Origin: JADFNO01 sp965369945
GTDB lineage: Bacteria > Planctomycetota > Phycisphaerae > Phycisphaerales > SM1A02
Length of the DNA stretch: 32,121 nucleotides
Direction of reading: 5' to 3'
Assembly: GCA_965369945.1 (NCBI GenBank)
Contig: CBDUST010000010.1
Location: 1 to 32,121, forward strand
Part shown: piece by piece, positions 1 to 7,817 of the stretch
Position numbering within the stretch: the stretch's first letter is position 1
Layout: each line of letters begins with the position of its first letter
Made by a program: the position numbers and the translations under genes
The notes under the pieces: generated by a model
Told to the model about the DNA's origin: nothing
Databases searched by the model: none
Seen by the model: the letters and a program-made list of their open reading frames with translations, nothing else

Positions 1-16
1 CGTCCCGCCGCGCGAA

Positions 17-379
17 TTACGCATATTGAAAGGGCTCCCAGTACTTTGAGAAGTCGTAGTTACTCGGATCGAGTTCGGTGAGTAGTCCGGCCTCGAACAA
101 CTTCTGCAGGTAGTCCTTGTCGACGACCACGACGTCGTAGGTTCCGGGTGACTGTGTTAGCAGTGCCATCATCCCGTCGCCGCCAAAGAAGGTCTTCGCA
201 TTCACTTGAATGCCATGGCGATCTTCGAACGCCTGGATGAAATCTGGGTCTTCGTAGCCGCTCCAGCAGAGTAGATTGAGCGTGCCGCCGGACTGTTCGC
301 GCGGGACAAACACGAACCACGCAATGAGTGCGAGCGCTGCAAGAGCAACGATGGCAACGACGATCTTCTTCGGTGTCAT
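17..379 (-). CDS. PotD-like solute-binding protein, stops after 120 codons
   Basis: N-terminal third of a periplasmic substrate-binding protein of the spermidine/putrescine (family 1) type, which normally captures a polyamine-like ligand for an ABC importer. Residues 5-25 form a hydrophobic signal or anchor segment without a lipobox Cys. Then come the fold's first strand (GTLNLLCWSGYEDPDF) and the YDVVVVDKDYLQKL stretch that lines the cleft. The ATG has GGAG six bases upstream, so the 5' end looks intact. The family is usually about 350 residues, but TAA follows FQYA at 17-19. The frame beyond reads F-A-R-R-D to the window edge, too short to tell a nonsense mutation from a rearrangement. No permease or ATPase gene lies upstream. 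Probably a pseudogene; the fold assignment is firmer than the ligand. Confidence 0.7.
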   Translation of the reverse strand: MTPKKIVVAIVALAALALIAWFVFVPREQSGGTLNLLCWSGYEDPDFIQAFEDRHGIQVNAKTFFGGDGMMALLTQSPGTYDVVVVDKDYLQKLFEAGLLTELDPSNYDFSKYWEPFQYA

Positions 380-460
380 TCAAGGCTCCAGTCTGCCAAA
401 CTCCTGGCCGATGGGAAAGTTCCGGGTAGATTGCTTGGGGGACCGGCTGGCTCGGCTTCG

Positions 461-687
461 CCTGTCCCTCTCGAAAACTCCATCCGAGTGGCCGATGGTG
501 GTTCGAGCCACACACAACATTTATTGTACCCGTTGTCATCAACCGGCAGTGTCGCCTGCTGAGGTGACACCTGCTGAGGTGACACCTGCGCAGGGGACGT
601 CGCCAATGTATGCCAACGAGTAGAAGCGAGTGCTGTGGCACCGAAAGTGCGATAGGCCGCTCGGATGGAGTTTTCGGGAGGGACAGG
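461..687. repeat. 227-bp element with 33-bp inverted ends
   Basis: Bases 461-493 and 655-687 are inverted copies matching at 31 of 33 positions; the outer ends are CCTGTCCC and GGGACAGG. The inner 161 bp hold no convincing gene. At the centre lies a 15-bp tandem repeat. No target-site duplication is obvious next to the arms. It could be a small non-autonomous mobile element or a foldback sequence; no transposase is nearby. Confidence 0.75.
549..593. repeat. Three 15-bp tandem units
   Basis: Units at 549-563, 564-578 and 579-593 follow the pattern GTGACACCTGCTGAG with a few substitutions. The unit junctions create the odd palindrome AGGTGACACCT twice, at 562-572 and 577-587. The array is at the centre of the inverted-repeat element. 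On the minus strand it would read as V-S-P-Q-Q repeats, but no convincing gene contains it. Confidence 0.8.
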
Positions 688-711
688 TACAGAGCGACTG
701 ACCGACGCCCG

Positions 712-822
712 TCAGCGTTTTGGCTGAGCCTTGAGGGCGAACCTACCCCGATCGGTCTTCATGAACCGCGCGTCCTTTCCCTTCCTGGCTATCTCCCGAA
801 TGATCGCGGCGTAGAACGGTCG
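712..822 (-). pseudogene. HARE-HTH domain remnant
   Basis: The minus-strand frame ending at 712 reads YAAIIREIARKGKDARF followed by MKTDRGRFALK. This is the characteristic C-terminal half of the HARE-HTH domain, a winged-helix DNA-binding module often found with restriction or modification proteins. The expected upstream half (helix 1 and the segment leading to TLYAAI) is not readable. Just before Tyr the frame reads RPRPF where a P-x-A-T-x-Y pattern would fit after a one-base shift. I see this as a decayed fragment. No intact partner gene adjoins it. Confidence 0.55.
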
Positions 823-1338
823 CGGCCTATTCCATGATGAGATCGCTGATTTCCATTTCATGACGAGAGAATTGAGGTGGCATCGCTTTTGTATTGAACT
901 GCGAGATGGCATCCTACAGACCCTCCGTGAAGCGTTCCGCCGAATTGGACAGCTCCGTCACGAGACACCAAATCTGGTTTGGGATCATCTACCGACGATC
1001 GAACTGGTCACCGAAGGATTGCGACAGATGAAGGGGAGCGGTACAAGATTTGATACTATGTTGAAGCCTTTCCACTAACAGGCGCACCACCGGAGACGAA
1101 CTAGGGATCTACCCTTGGTTGATTCTTTTCGCGTCTTCTTGCCTCCGTGCCTGAGTGGTGACTCGAATCAGCGAGCAGCGGTCATCTATCGGCCATCAGC
1201 CTGCGTCTCGCCTCATACCTCATGGCACATGGCTCATCTCTTCCCCCTCCCTTCATCAGTGTCCATCGGTGGTGAGGGAGATTAGTGGTTGGTTATCAGC
1301 TGGCAGTTCTCAGCTGTCAGCGTTCAATCCCCGCGGCC
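823..1338. other. Stretch without a recognisable gene
   Basis: Several short open frames exist on both strands, including a 72-codon one at 860-1078 (+), but none has a good ribosome-binding site or a family I recognise. A 14-bp unit starting TCAGCTG is present twice at 1296-1323. The rest looks like decayed intergenic DNA flanking the recombinase block. Confidence 0.4.
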
Positions 1339-1449
1339 TCACTCCGCCCGACAAATATTCTCACCTTCTGCGCCCAACGCCGCGCACTTGCCCGACCTCG
1401 GTCCTGTCAGCTGGCCGGCGAATTTCCGCCACTCCTTCCGCTGCTTCCG

Positions 1450-1680
1450 TCAATCGAACATCGCTGCGATCGGCCGCACGGCGTGCTCCCGTATCGGGTC
1501 GCGCCCGCGCTCGACGCGCGGCAGAAAGAGAAGGTCGCCCTGGATGTCCGGAGCTAGGAAGTTCATATTCATGATCTGCGTGACCCGCGCCCTCGACATG
1601 TGACCTATGCGGGCGAACTCCGCGTAGTCGACTACGTGGCCCCCGCGGATGAGCCGGTCCATCCGGATCGCCAACGCCAT
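1450..1680 (-). CDS. HTH protein downstream of recombinase, cut by in-frame TGA
   Basis: Small DNA-binding protein with an HTH core: YAEFARIGHMSRARVTQIMN, then LAPDIQGDLLFLP and RDPIREHAVRPIAA. I recognise this as a family commonly encoded beside serine recombinases in mobile regions; its exact role is not established. Homology seems to start before the first ATG: the frame is open from 1731 and reads R-I-A-R-L-M-A-L-A, so a non-ATG start is possible. At 1450-1452 a TGA replaces the Trp expected in the usual D-W-R-K-Q-R ending; the same frame continues RKQRKEWRKF to the next stop at 1339. The gene lies about 35 bp downstream of the recombinase stop on the same strand, probably in one transcript. 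Likely inactivated by one base change. Confidence 0.65.
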   Translation of the reverse strand: MALAIRMDRLIRGGHVVDYAEFARIGHMSRARVTQIMNMNFLAPDIQGDLLFLPRVERGRDPIREHAVRPIAAMFD

Positions 1681-1765
1681 CAGACGCGCGATGCGGGTCC
1701 GCGCCGCCTCCGGTCTTCCGATCAGTGATCCTCACGTACGGCGACGTGATCGACGGAACCCATTC

Positions 1766-3619
1766 CTAGAAGTCCAATCGCAGCATCACTCTTGCGGAGT
1801 CCGGGAGGGCTGCCATGGGTGCCGGGTGAATAAAGAGAGTCACGCGTTGGCTTCCACGATCAACCTCCATCTCTGAAACACACTTCCGCAAAGCGGTCCG
1901 CTGTGCCTCCGGCACGCCCTCTAGCAATGTGAACTTCAGGTCGTTCAGGAACCGCAAGGACTCCTGCACTGTCGTTTGCACCTCACGCTCTTCCGCCGCA
2001 AGACATTCGAGTTCGTCAAGGTGCATGGAGCGAGTGTCACGCTCTTCCCTTAGTTCTGCCAGACGCTGCTCGACGAGATCGCGCGTGCCAGAGGTGATGT
2101 TGTCAAGTAGATTGCGGATCGATCGCTCGATCCTGCCCTTCTCCTCTAGTAGCCGTTCGCGCGAAGCTGAGATCTCGCCTGCCTCCGTGCCAAGCTGATC
2201 TTGGATCAGACCTGTCAGATGTTTGCGACCTTCTTCGCTATCGTATCGGCGATAGAACTCGAGGACCGCATCGATGACGAGTTGCTCAAAGACATCCTGT
2301 TTGATCGCCCCGAATTCACAGACACTCCTGCCCTTGGAAATGTAGCCGCTGCATCCGTAGTAGTAGGTGCGGATTCGCGTACCATCCTTGCGCGGCTTGC
2401 CTTTCGTGCGTGTGACACCGTGATATCGGCTGCCACAGCGGCCACAGCGAATCAGACCGGAAAGGAGGAACCGAGCGCGCGCTCCGGTCCAGCCGCCAGT
2501 CGTTTTCCGTCGGACGCCAAGCTGCTGCATTGTGGCGGGTTTGCCTTCCCGAATCGCCTTGGCTTGTTCAAATGTCCTACGACTAATCAGGACAGGATGG
2601 GCGTCACGTACAATCATCCAGTCGGTTTCAGCGTTCGGTTCCAGACGAGCACCGTGTATCTGTTTCCGCTCGACCGCCTGCCCCTTACTGATCCGATGAA
2701 AGCGGCCGTCGGTTCGACGATTCCACACCATGTCACCGACATAATTGGGATTCATGAGAATCGCACGTATCGTGCCATCGGACCACTTGCCGCTGTAGAT
2801 GTTTGACCACGCCCGTCCTCGAGGCGTGGTGACGCCTTCGACGTTCAAGGTGTTCGATATCACCGTGAGTCCCTTTCCTTCCTCAGTGTACATCTTGAAG
2901 ATGTGCCTCACGACGGCCACCCGCTCGGGATCGCCGAGCACGAGTTTGGCCCGGTCTCGCTGGGAGATACAGATCGACTCCCCTCGAGCGAGAGTCCTCA
3001 CCACCTTTCCCTCCACACCGGCCGCGTCGCGCAGCTGCTTCGATCCATCCGGCATGTGCCTCACCACGAACAGGAACTCGCCGCGATCGTTCTCGTACAG
3101 CAGGTCGTAGCCATGGGGCGGAACACCGCCCATCCAGTAACCGCCCGGCTGCCTGGAAAGCAGTCCTCGGATCGTGACCTTGGACAGGTCTTTGGACTCC
3201 TGCCTCGCCTGCCATTGTTTGACGGGCCGCAGCAGGTCGTCGGTGTCAGCCCCGTTGAAGCCCTCGCTGACGTAGAGGACTTCTACACCACTCGTTTTGA
3301 GCAGATGCCGGTAGTAGCCGGCTTCATCGTTGTCAACACGACCGAAGCGCTTCACATCATAGACGATCACGTAGCTGAAACGGCAGCTGGGCTGCTGCGC
3401 GTCTGCCATCATCTGCTGGAACGCCTTCCGCGTGATCGCGCTCGTGCCACTGATCGCATCATCCAAGTAGTGGGTGTGCAACTGCAGCTCCTGCTCCTTT
3501 GCGTACTGCTCCACCGCCTTGCGCTGATCGGGGATGGATTGCTCTTGGCGATCAGTGGATCTGCGGAGATAGCCGACGGCAGTGCGCCGCCTCGTCGTGT
3601 CTGTCGCGCCGTGTGCCAT
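1766..3619 (-). CDS. Large serine recombinase (617 aa)
   Basis: Site-specific DNA recombinase of the large serine family, which integrates or excises mobile elements. The resolvase domain spans about residues 12-150, with the nucleophile Ser21 in GYLRRSTDRQEQSIPDQR and the conserved YDVKRFGR segment at 87-94. The recombinase domain covers about 160-350. A zinc ribbon has Cys392, Cys395, Cys423 and Cys434 (LIRCGRCGSRYHG and YYYGCSGY). A Glu/Arg-rich coiled coil follows at about 470-550. I placed the start at the ATG at 3617-3619 because AAGGAGG lies 8 bases upstream; the open frame continues to 4000 but that extension has no family character. The HTH gene lies directly downstream and an ASCH pseudogene upstream. 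It is full length and looks intact. Confidence 0.95.
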   Translation of the reverse strand: MAHGATDTTRRRTAVGYLRRSTDRQEQSIPDQRKAVEQYAKEQELQLHTHYLDDAISGTSAITRKAFQQMMADAQQPSCRFSYVIVYDVKRFGRVDNDEAGYYRHLLKTSGVEVLYVSEGFNGADTDDLLRPVKQWQARQESKDLSKVTIRGLLSRQPGGYWMGGVPPHGYDLLYENDRGEFLFVVRHMPDGSKQLRDAAGVEGKVVRTLARGESICISQRDRAKLVLGDPERVAVVRHIFKMYTEEGKGLTVISNTLNVEGVTTPRGRAWSNIYSGKWSDGTIRAILMNPNYVGDMVWNRRTDGRFHRISKGQAVERKQIHGARLEPNAETDWMIVRDAHPVLISRRTFEQAKAIREGKPATMQQLGVRRKTTGGWTGARARFLLSGLIRCGRCGSRYHGVTRTKGKPRKDGTRIRTYYYGCSGYISKGRSVCEFGAIKQDVFEQLVIDAVLEFYRRYDSEEGRKHLTGLIQDQLGTEAGEISASRERLLEEKGRIERSIRNLLDNITSGTRDLVEQRLAELREERDTRSMHLDELECLAAEEREVQTTVQESLRFLNDLKFTLLEGVPEAQRTALRKCVSEMEVDRGSQRVTLFIHPAPMAALPDSARVMLRLDF

Positions 3620-3627
3620 CGCGTGGG

Positions 3628-3634
3628 CCTCCTT
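3628..3634 (-). promoter_or_regulatory. Strong Shine-Dalgarno of the recombinase
   Basis: The minus strand reads AAGGAGG, eight bases before the ATG at 3619. This decides the start, because the open frame extends 127 codons further upstream. Confidence 0.8.
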
Positions 3635-3915
3635 GCCCCGCCGGCCCGACGGGTTCGCACCAAGCTCGTGCCCTGCCAGCCAAGGCGTGAGCCGTGCCCC
3701 TCTCTGACCGGGTGTGACATGAGGGCCTAGCGTGGCCTCGATAGCAAGGCAGATACGGCCAGTAATCGCATATTGCCGTAATCTCTTGATTCGGCCGATT
3801 CCTCGCTGATTCGCCTTGACTTCTCGGCCCGGAAATGCCTGTCGAAGAACAGATCCCCACGGTGCTCGACAACCGGGCATCGGGAGATCATCCGGAAATC
3901 CGGGAGCCGGGGGGA

Positions 3916-4247
3916 TCAGAACGGTGTGAACCAGGCAGGTTGGGGCATCCGCTTGGGTTTGCGCGGGCGCTTGAGGCGCTTCACATCCGACAGATGCCAC
4001 TCATGGTGATCGTTGTTGGCCTCACACCGTGCAATCACCGCTGAGCCGACGATCACGCCGGTGGCGTTCCCGGATCGCCCGGCTCGCAGCCCAGTTCAGC
4101 GAACCCGGCCGCATCCCCCGGCGTGCGGGCTGCATAGATATAGAACCGCTCACCAATGATCCGCGTTCGCCGACTGCGATACTCGATCGTCTTGATCCCC
4201 CGCAGGATCAGCTCGGCATATGGTTGGCGGATGGAGAGGGCTCGCAT
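3916..4247 (-). pseudogene. ASCH-domain protein, frameshifted
   Basis: ASCH domains are small RNA- or nucleotide-binding folds. From the ATG at 4247 the product starts MRALSIRQPYAELILRGIKT and runs through IEYRSRRTRIIGERFYIYAA to ELGCEPGD. It then shifts into a frame that stops at 4053. One base over, the next frame resumes the family pattern exactly: ATGVIVGSAVIARCE, then NNDHHEWHLSDVKR and a basic end with AWFTPF before TGA at 3916. The full span of 332 bases is not a multiple of three, as expected for one indel, probably near 4053-4070. The gene lies upstream of the recombinase in the same direction and is divergent from the ParB-like gene. Confidence 0.8.
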
Positions 4248-4430
4248 GGAGAACGCATCGGCCAGAAAACAGGCCCAGTTGACTGGCGGGAGTATAGCCG
4301 CGGACCTCTTAGACACGTTTGACGCTCTCTCCGCTGCCCCTATGCTAATGCCGTTGATCGCAAGTTCAGGGAGCCGGTTCAAGGACGGCCGTGCAACATT
4401 TCCCCCGTTGTTCAATTTGGATTCGCCGCC

Positions 4431-5780
4431 ATGCCGCAGACCCGTAGCCTCCCAGTTGAGGACTTGGTACTAGACCGCAAGAACTTCCGGATTCCGAAGC
4501 AGCGGAGTGAGTTGGCGACGGTCAAAGCGTTGATTGGAATAAATGAGCCAGCCTTTTGGTCGCTGGTAGAGAGCATCCTTAACGACTCCTTTCTCCCCAT
4601 CGAGAACATCCTCGTCTGGCACACCGATGACCAGTTTGTGGTCAAAGAAGGCAACCGTCGGATAGCCGCGGTGAAGATCATCCTCGGCCTGATCTCGGCA
4701 AACCGTGTCGGCGTGCCCGAATCGGTGCGAAAGAGAATCGACGAACTCTCCGCTGGTCAACAAGGTGCCTTGGAGAAGATTCCTTGCGCTGTCTATCCCA
4801 AGACAGAGGAGGCCACGGTCAATCGGATCGTGGCACAAATCCACGGCAAGGGGCAGAAGGCCAGTCGGATTCCTTGGAACGCAGTCGCGCGTGCCCGAGA
4901 AGGCCGGGATGAACGCGGCGTTGTAGAACCCGCCCTTGATCTGCTCGAGAAGTATCTGAAGAAGGCACCAAAGGTCACGGACCACCAGCGGGAGTTGTGG
5001 TGCGGGACATACCCCTTGTCGGTGCTCGACGAGGCATTGAAGCGGCTCGCGAAGAGAATCGGATTCGACAGCCCACAAGCTTTGGCAAACGCGTACCCAG
5101 ATAAAATGAAGCCGGCGGCGCAGCGAAAGAAGTTGGAAGCGCTTGTCCGCGATGTCGGGCTCGAACTGTTCAGATACGCCGAACTGCGCGACAAAGAGAC
5201 CGACTTCGTCGTAGATCGAGAGTTCAAGGTCAAGACCGAACCAGACGGCAAGAAGAAGCCATCGACCGAACCGGATAAACCTACAGCCAAGCCGCGCGAT
5301 AGGTCAGGTGACGCGCATCCTCTGAACGACCCTCAATCGGTGAAGGCTGTCCTGCGCGATTTTACGGTGTCGGGGAAGAAACGGGAAAAGGTCGCCCAGT
5401 TGCGAAAAGAGGCGATCCATCTCAACCTACGGACAACGCCGATGGCATTTTGCTTCGTTTTGCGGAGCATGTTTGAGATATCGGCGACGGTGTATTGCCG
5501 CGAGCATCAGATCGCGATGACGGACCCGAATGGGAAAGAGAAGAAGCTCGTACAAGTGCTCAAGGATGTTGCCAGGCATATCACGCAGAACAGTTCGCAG
5601 CCCACCAAGATGAAGCAAGAACTTCACGGCGCTACTGCAATCCTTGGGACACCAACAAGTCTTCTGTCCGTAACGTCGATGAACCAACTCGTCCATAACC
5701 CGTCATTCTCAGTGGCACCCGCAGATTTGAGCGTGCTGTTCCACCAGGTCTTCCCACTGCTCCGTGAGATGAACGCGTGA
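4431..5780 (+). CDS. ParB/Srx-like N-terminal domain protein (449 aa)
   Basis: The N-terminal part resembles the ParB/sulfiredoxin-type fold. It has a start like LPVEDLVLDRKNFRIP and the signature box VVKEGNRRIAAVK at 70-82, which in this superfamily binds nucleotide or DNA. A helical middle follows, then a charged Lys/Pro/Asp linker (about 265-295) and an uncharacterised C-terminal region with no motif I know. It lacks the HTH of chromosomal ParB, so a partition role is unlikely. The stop overlaps the GTG of the adenine methylase (GTGA), which implies translational coupling. No strong Shine-Dalgarno precedes the ATG; the divergent ASCH pseudogene leaves about 180 bp for a promoter. Function inferred only from context: an accessory to DNA modification or defence. 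Confidence 0.75.
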   Translation: MPQTRSLPVEDLVLDRKNFRIPKQRSELATVKALIGINEPAFWSLVESILNDSFLPIENILVWHTDDQFVVKEGNRRIAAVKIILGLISANRVGVPESVRKRIDELSAGQQGALEKIPCAVYPKTEEATVNRIVAQIHGKGQKASRIPWNAVARAREGRDERGVVEPALDLLEKYLKKAPKVTDHQRELWCGTYPLSVLDEALKRLAKRIGFDSPQALANAYPDKMKPAAQRKKLEALVRDVGLELFRYAELRDKETDFVVDREFKVKTEPDGKKKPSTEPDKPTAKPRDRSGDAHPLNDPQSVKAVLRDFTVSGKKREKVAQLRKEAIHLNLRTTPMAFCFVLRSMFEISATVYCREHQIAMTDPNGKEKKLVQVLKDVARHITQNSSQPTKMKQELHGATAILGTPTSLLSVTSMNQLVHNPSFSVAPADLSVLFHQVFPLLREMNA

Positions 5781-6685
5781 CACGCTACGTGACGCCTTTG
5801 CGCTATCCCGGGGGCAAGCACGCACTCTGGCCGTTTGTCGCCGAGATCATGTCGGCAAATGACCTTTCCGGAGGAGAGTACGCCGAACCCTATGCTGGTG
5901 GAGCGGGCGTCGCTCTTGCGCTCCTGTTTTCGGGCGCTGCGCGCCGGATACACCTAAACGACATTAGCCGGCCCGTGTACTCATTCTGGCGCTCAGTCGT
6001 ATCCAAGCCCGATGAGTTGTGTCGTCTGATCTCCAGCGCGACGCTGTCTGTTGATGAATGGCGCAGACAACGCGCGATCTTGATGGGTTCTCCGCGCAAC
6101 GTATCCCAACTGGAACTCGGGTTCAGTTTATTCTACCTGAATCGATGCAACCGCTCGGGGATTCCAACGGGCGGCGTGATTGGCGGTCTCGATCAAACCG
6201 GCCGATGGGGCATTGACGCACGCTTTCCGAAGCTGGAACTTATCCGTCGCATTGAAGCGATCGCCGCGCATCGGAGCCAGATTCGCGTGAAGAACATGGA
6301 CGCCGAGGAGTTCCTGATTGACTATGTGTCAGAACTGCCGTCGGACACGCTGGTGTATTGTGATCCTCCGTACTTTCACCAGTCTGGCCGTCTGTATCTG
6401 GACCACTACTCGCCCGACGATCATGCCAGCGTTGCGGATACGATTCAGGAATGTTTGTGGCACCCATGGATCGTTTCGTACGACACGGCCAAAGAGATCA
6501 AGGTGCACTACCGAGACCGGCGGTCGTTCACGTACGAGCTTCGGTATGCGGCGGCGGTTGCCCGTGCAGGCCGCGAAACTTTCTTCTTCTCGGATGATTT
6601 GCGCATTCCGGGAACTTCAGAGTTGAAGAACATACGTCACGGACTTCGTCAGCTTCCGCATCGACGACGTGCCGCGCTCGTATAG
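5777..6685 (+). CDS. Dam/D12-class DNA N6-adenine methyltransferase (302 aa)
   Basis: Transfers a methyl group from S-adenosylmethionine to adenine N6 in DNA. The motifs are in alpha-class (Dam) order: YPGGK at 10-14, the AdoMet loop EPYAGGAG at 37-44, HLND at about 59-62, the LELGFSLFYLNRCNRSGI segment typical of D12 enzymes, and catalytic DPPY at 196-199. The length matches the family. The start is GTG, inside the stop of the ParB-like gene. Target sequence is unknown; GATC is usual for Dam but D12 enzymes vary. The convergent neighbour operon encodes a PD-(D/E)XK nuclease, so it could protect against that enzyme, or it may be an orphan methylase. Confidence 0.92.
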   Translation: MTRYVTPLRYPGGKHALWPFVAEIMSANDLSGGEYAEPYAGGAGVALALLFSGAARRIHLNDISRPVYSFWRSVVSKPDELCRLISSATLSVDEWRRQRAILMGSPRNVSQLELGFSLFYLNRCNRSGIPTGGVIGGLDQTGRWGIDARFPKLELIRRIEAIAAHRSQIRVKNMDAEEFLIDYVSELPSDTLVYCDPPYFHQSGRLYLDHYSPDDHASVADTIQECLWHPWIVSYDTAKEIKVHYRDRRSFTYELRYAAAVARAGRETFFFSDDLRIPGTSELKNIRHGLRQLPHRRRAALV

Positions 6686-6999
6686 AACCAGTTGTGCGGG
6701 CCGATTCTACCACCCTTTCCACGCGCCTGGCAACTGCTTGGCCGCTTCCGGCAATGCCTTTTTCGGAATTGGCAACTGCTGGAGCCTTCTGAGCAACTGC
6801 CGGAACGCGTGAAAGAACTGCTTCCCGGTCCTGAGCAAGTCTTTTCAACTTGAAAGCAACTGCTTGCTCGCTCTAAGCAACTGCTTTCGCGCTCTAAGCA
6901 CTTGCTTTCGCGCTCTAAGCAGTTGCTTTCTCGCTCTAAGCAGTCCAGTTGTGCGGGTCTCCCGGTCTGCGCAGTCACAAGCGGACCGCTTTTGTGCAT
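6649..6999 (-). CDS. Possible Cys-heptapeptide repeat protein (116 aa)
   Basis: This open frame is the only one spanning the whole 21-bp array without a stop. It would encode repeats of the form C-L-E-R-E-S-S/N/K, sharpest near the N-terminus and decaying toward a basic C-terminus (CQFRKRHCRKRPSSCQ). It overlaps the end of the methylase by 37 bases and has no clear ribosome-binding site at its ATG. The plus strand also gives Cys-containing heptads but is broken by TGA. Translation is therefore unproven, although the absence of any indel among diverged units hints at selection on frame. I do not recognise the family. Confidence 0.3.
   Translation of the reverse strand: MHKSGPLVTAQTGRPAQLDCLERESNCLERESKCLERESSCLERASSCFQVEKTCSGPGSSSFTRSGSCSEGSSSCQFRKRHCRKRPSSCQARGKGGRIGPHNWFYTSAARRRCGS
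6729..6956. repeat. 21-bp tandem array, ten full units plus a partial
   Basis: Units begin at 6729 and every 21 bp to 6918, with a partial unit from 6939. The best-kept form starts AGCAACTGCTTTCGCGC and ends CTCTA. The units at 6855-6938 are nearly identical and those nearer the methylase are much diverged, yet none has gained or lost a base. A 13-bp direct repeat, CCAGTTGTGCGGG, flanks the array at 6688-6700 and 6945-6957. Confidence 0.9.
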
Positions 7000-7064
7000 C
7001 GGGATAGGGATCGACTACCCAAACCCCGATCGGCGCGGCAAGCCCGACGGTGTGAACGGCGCGA

Positions 7065-7817
7065 TCAGGGGGCGTCGGGCGACGTGTGCATCAGCCAATG
7101 TGCCTTTATGTCGGCGGCGAGCTGTTCCACGGCACCAGCCCCGTCAAGGTCATAGAGCCGGACCGACTTGATTGGCCCGAGGAGCTGCGCGCTGAGTTCG
7201 CGCTCGGGGTTCCGTGGACCACTGCGCCCCTTGCCAATCACGATCGCCTTGGTGCGAAGACGGTTGCCCGGCGAAACGGTCGTCCGATGGTCAAGCGCCC
7301 TGAGAATGCGGTTGGCCATGTAGTACTTGAGGCGGAGCAGATCACCGGACTTTGACTTGGACGCCTTGTCGCCTACTCGCCAATTACCGAGCACCGCGTA
7401 GAGGATCTGCGGTTCCAGGTCATCTGGCTTCTTGTGGTCGTACAGAAGTGTGCGCACGGCCAGGAGTGGCTGGTCGGGCGAGAGTTCCACGACTCGCTTC
7501 TTGCGGCGCGAAGGCCCGGCATCGTCACCGGTTTCAAGCTCCTCATCCAAGTCTTCTTCGTCATCGAGATCTTCATCGCCATCGACCGGATCGGCGTGAA
7601 ACAGCACACCGTGATCGAAGCGAACGACTCGAAAGTCATGGCGATGTTTTCCCTGGCTCGATCCGAGCCGAGAGACGATGGTGAGCGCATTGGGCTCGCT
7701 TATAAGCGCGTCTCGCAGGGAAGCGTTCAGTCGGTCGACCTGGATGCAGAGGTGATTCACGGTGCCGATGGCGGCCCTGACGGATTCTGCGAACTCCTTT
7801 GGGCTGAATTCACTCAT
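7065..7817 (-). CDS. Unknown acidic protein paired with the nuclease (250 aa)
   Basis: I do not recognise a family. The N-terminal 60 residues look helical. A strongly acidic run (DGDEDLDDEEDLDEELETGD) sits near residues 80-100 and is followed by RRKKR. The C-terminal half is basic and structured (LLRLKYYMANRILRALDH, AIVIGKGRSG). Its ATG lies 8 bases inside the upstream nuclease-like gene, so the two are translationally coupled and probably act together. The acidic tract could mimic DNA or buffer a basic partner, but that is only a guess. It ends about 380 bp from the convergent methylase gene. Confidence 0.7.
   Translation of the reverse strand: MSEFSPKEFAESVRAAIGTVNHLCIQVDRLNASLRDALISEPNALTIVSRLGSSQGKHRHDFRVVRFDHGVLFHADPVDGDEDLDDEEDLDEELETGDDAGPSRRKKRVVELSPDQPLLAVRTLLYDHKKPDDLEPQILYAVLGNWRVGDKASKSKSGDLLRLKYYMANRILRALDHRTTVSPGNRLRTKAIVIGKGRSGPRNPERELSAQLLGPIKSVRLYDLDGAGAVEQLAADIKAHWLMHTSPDAP

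Noticed and set aside
376..606. Minus-strand 76-codon ORF with V-S-P-Q-Q repeats ending at the PotD-like start
   Set aside because: It crosses one arm of the inverted-repeat element, has no recognised family and reflects the 15-bp tandem repeat.
860..1078. 72-codon plus-strand ORF near the HARE-HTH remnant
   Set aside because: No ribosome site, no recognised domain, and it overlaps the upstream side of the decayed minus-strand domain.
2201..2806. 201-codon plus-strand ORF opposite the recombinase
   Set aside because: The minus frame has the complete zinc ribbon and recombinase domain; the plus frame is a shadow.
3620..4000. 127-codon N-terminal extension of the recombinase frame
   Set aside because: It has no family similarity, overlaps the ASCH pseudogene's 3' part, and the perfect AAGGAGG supports the internal start at 3619.
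6729..6956. CRISPR array
   Set aside because: The 21-bp units are contiguous without unique spacers and there are no cas genes.
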